Positions 63,226 through 64,000 of a stretch of 64,000 nt of DNA are shown here, one piece after another (within the stretch, counting starts at the first letter, position 1; the number at the start of each line of letters is the position of its first letter). Under the pieces are notes generated by a model, which saw only the letters and a list, made by a program, of their open reading frames with translations, had not been told where the DNA came from and did not search any database. Source of the stretch: Ceratorhiza oryzae-sativae (Eukaryota; Basidiomycota; Agaricomycetes; Cantharellales; Ceratobasidiaceae). Both the position numbers and the translations under genes were made by a program. Location: NCBI GenBank assembly GCA_030998015.1, contig JARWMV010000247.1:744001-808000 (forward strand), given 5' to 3'.

Positions 63226-64000
63226 TAGCGCTGTGTTGCGGGTGTGGTCAAAATTTGTGCGATTGCGCGGCGATTGAATTTATGGGCATGAAGGTTCTAT
63301 ACATCGTTAAAGAAGGGGGGTGTTGATGGAGCCTGGCATCACATCTCGGTTAACGACGTCGAGGTCAGAACCCGCAGAACCCAGCATCGTTTTTGGTGCT
63401 CCGTAATCAACTTGAACTCCGACGATGACGCTGTGGTAACATTTTGTCACGCAGCGGACACACACCAGCACACCTCCGGTTTCCGGGGGTAAGGAAAAGT
63501 TCTCAACGCCAACGCTGGTTAGCAGGATCTAGATCTTGACAAGACCTTCTTGACACGAGTTGAGGATCTATTATTGTAGATCGCCGCGCCTCGATTACGC
63601 AGGTGGTTTCGAGTAACAGGCCGGGCCGGGTATACCAGGATCTAAATTATGCGGGCGAAGGCAATATCCGCATCAATTTGAGTGATGTAGTGGAGCAATG
63701 GAGCGGTGGAGTCTCAGGGGATGGATCGCTGATCACCTTGTATCGTGGACTCGGCAATTCCACTCGTGCGTCGGCTTTTGCGCTGTAGGATATGACGATG
63801 TCACCATCCGATCAGTTCTCACGAAATTGGGCTTGGGGCCAATTTTTATACGTCGAAACGGCCGGTCCGAGAGCAATCGGCCCCGCATGACGCTAGAGAC
63901 GTAGGAACTTCAGCGGAAGAATTGTAAGCGTGTAAGTAGATGCATCTCGACTAGCACGAGCAAGTCAGAGTGATAACACATTCTCGGGGATACGTGCGGG
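63226..64000. other. Terminal intergenic region
   Basis: The last 775 bp hold no recognisable gene. Short ORFs at 63603-63904 look like chance. The window end may cut a neighbouring promoter. Confidence 0.4.

Overview
The window is nuclear DNA from a filamentous basidiomycete. The evidence is intron-dense protein genes with short introns (about 45-60 nt, GT-AG with a few GC-AG), fungal-only families (zinc-cluster regulators, double hybrid histidine kinase, GH7 cellulase with a CBM1, the septation GTPase Spg1) and Agaricomycete-style kinase and BTB proteins. A Cantharellales/Rhizoctonia-like source is my best guess, not a demonstrated fact. No tRNA, rRNA, CRISPR array or intact transposon was recognised.

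Layout. 0.3-3 kb: spg1 (minus) shares a 430-bp divergent promoter with a GNAT-Mss4 fusion gene. 4-11 kb: one 7-kb gene for a double hybrid histidine kinase. 11.8-15.2 kb: an unresolved membrane-protein gene and a conserved coiled-coil protein of unknown function, followed by a 4.5-kb gene-poor stretch. 19.7-24.6 kb: a single-pass membrane protein, a BTB protein and a patatin-like phospholipase, all minus. 25.7-30.2 kb: two secreted enzymes, a GH7 cellobiohydrolase and a type-B carboxylesterase, both minus. 31-36.7 kb: a PLP-dependent trans-sulfuration enzyme with an in-frame stop, and a broken cytochrome P450. 37.3-43.6 kb: a housekeeping block with a CUE-domain protein and SUMO E1 subunit uba2 (divergent, 104 bp between ATGs) and an alternative mitochondrial NADH dehydrogenase. 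45.5-47.9 kb: two tandem, very short zinc-cluster proteins. 50.6-54.7 kb: an N-terminal helical (MLKL-NTD-like) domain, protein kinase and armadillo repeats in one gene. 55.1-63.2 kb: a decayed aldo-keto reductase, a class I glutamine amidotransferase-like gene and eIF3 subunit L.

The most interesting candidate system is the helical bundle-kinase-armadillo protein, whose architecture resembles a cell-death or innate-immunity signalling protein. Several conserved genes (uba2, the NADH dehydrogenase, possibly others) carry isolated one-base frame breaks inside invariant motifs. These suggest residual assembly indels, so pseudogene calls are hedged accordingly. Exon boundaries were placed by hand from splice signals and reading-frame continuity.
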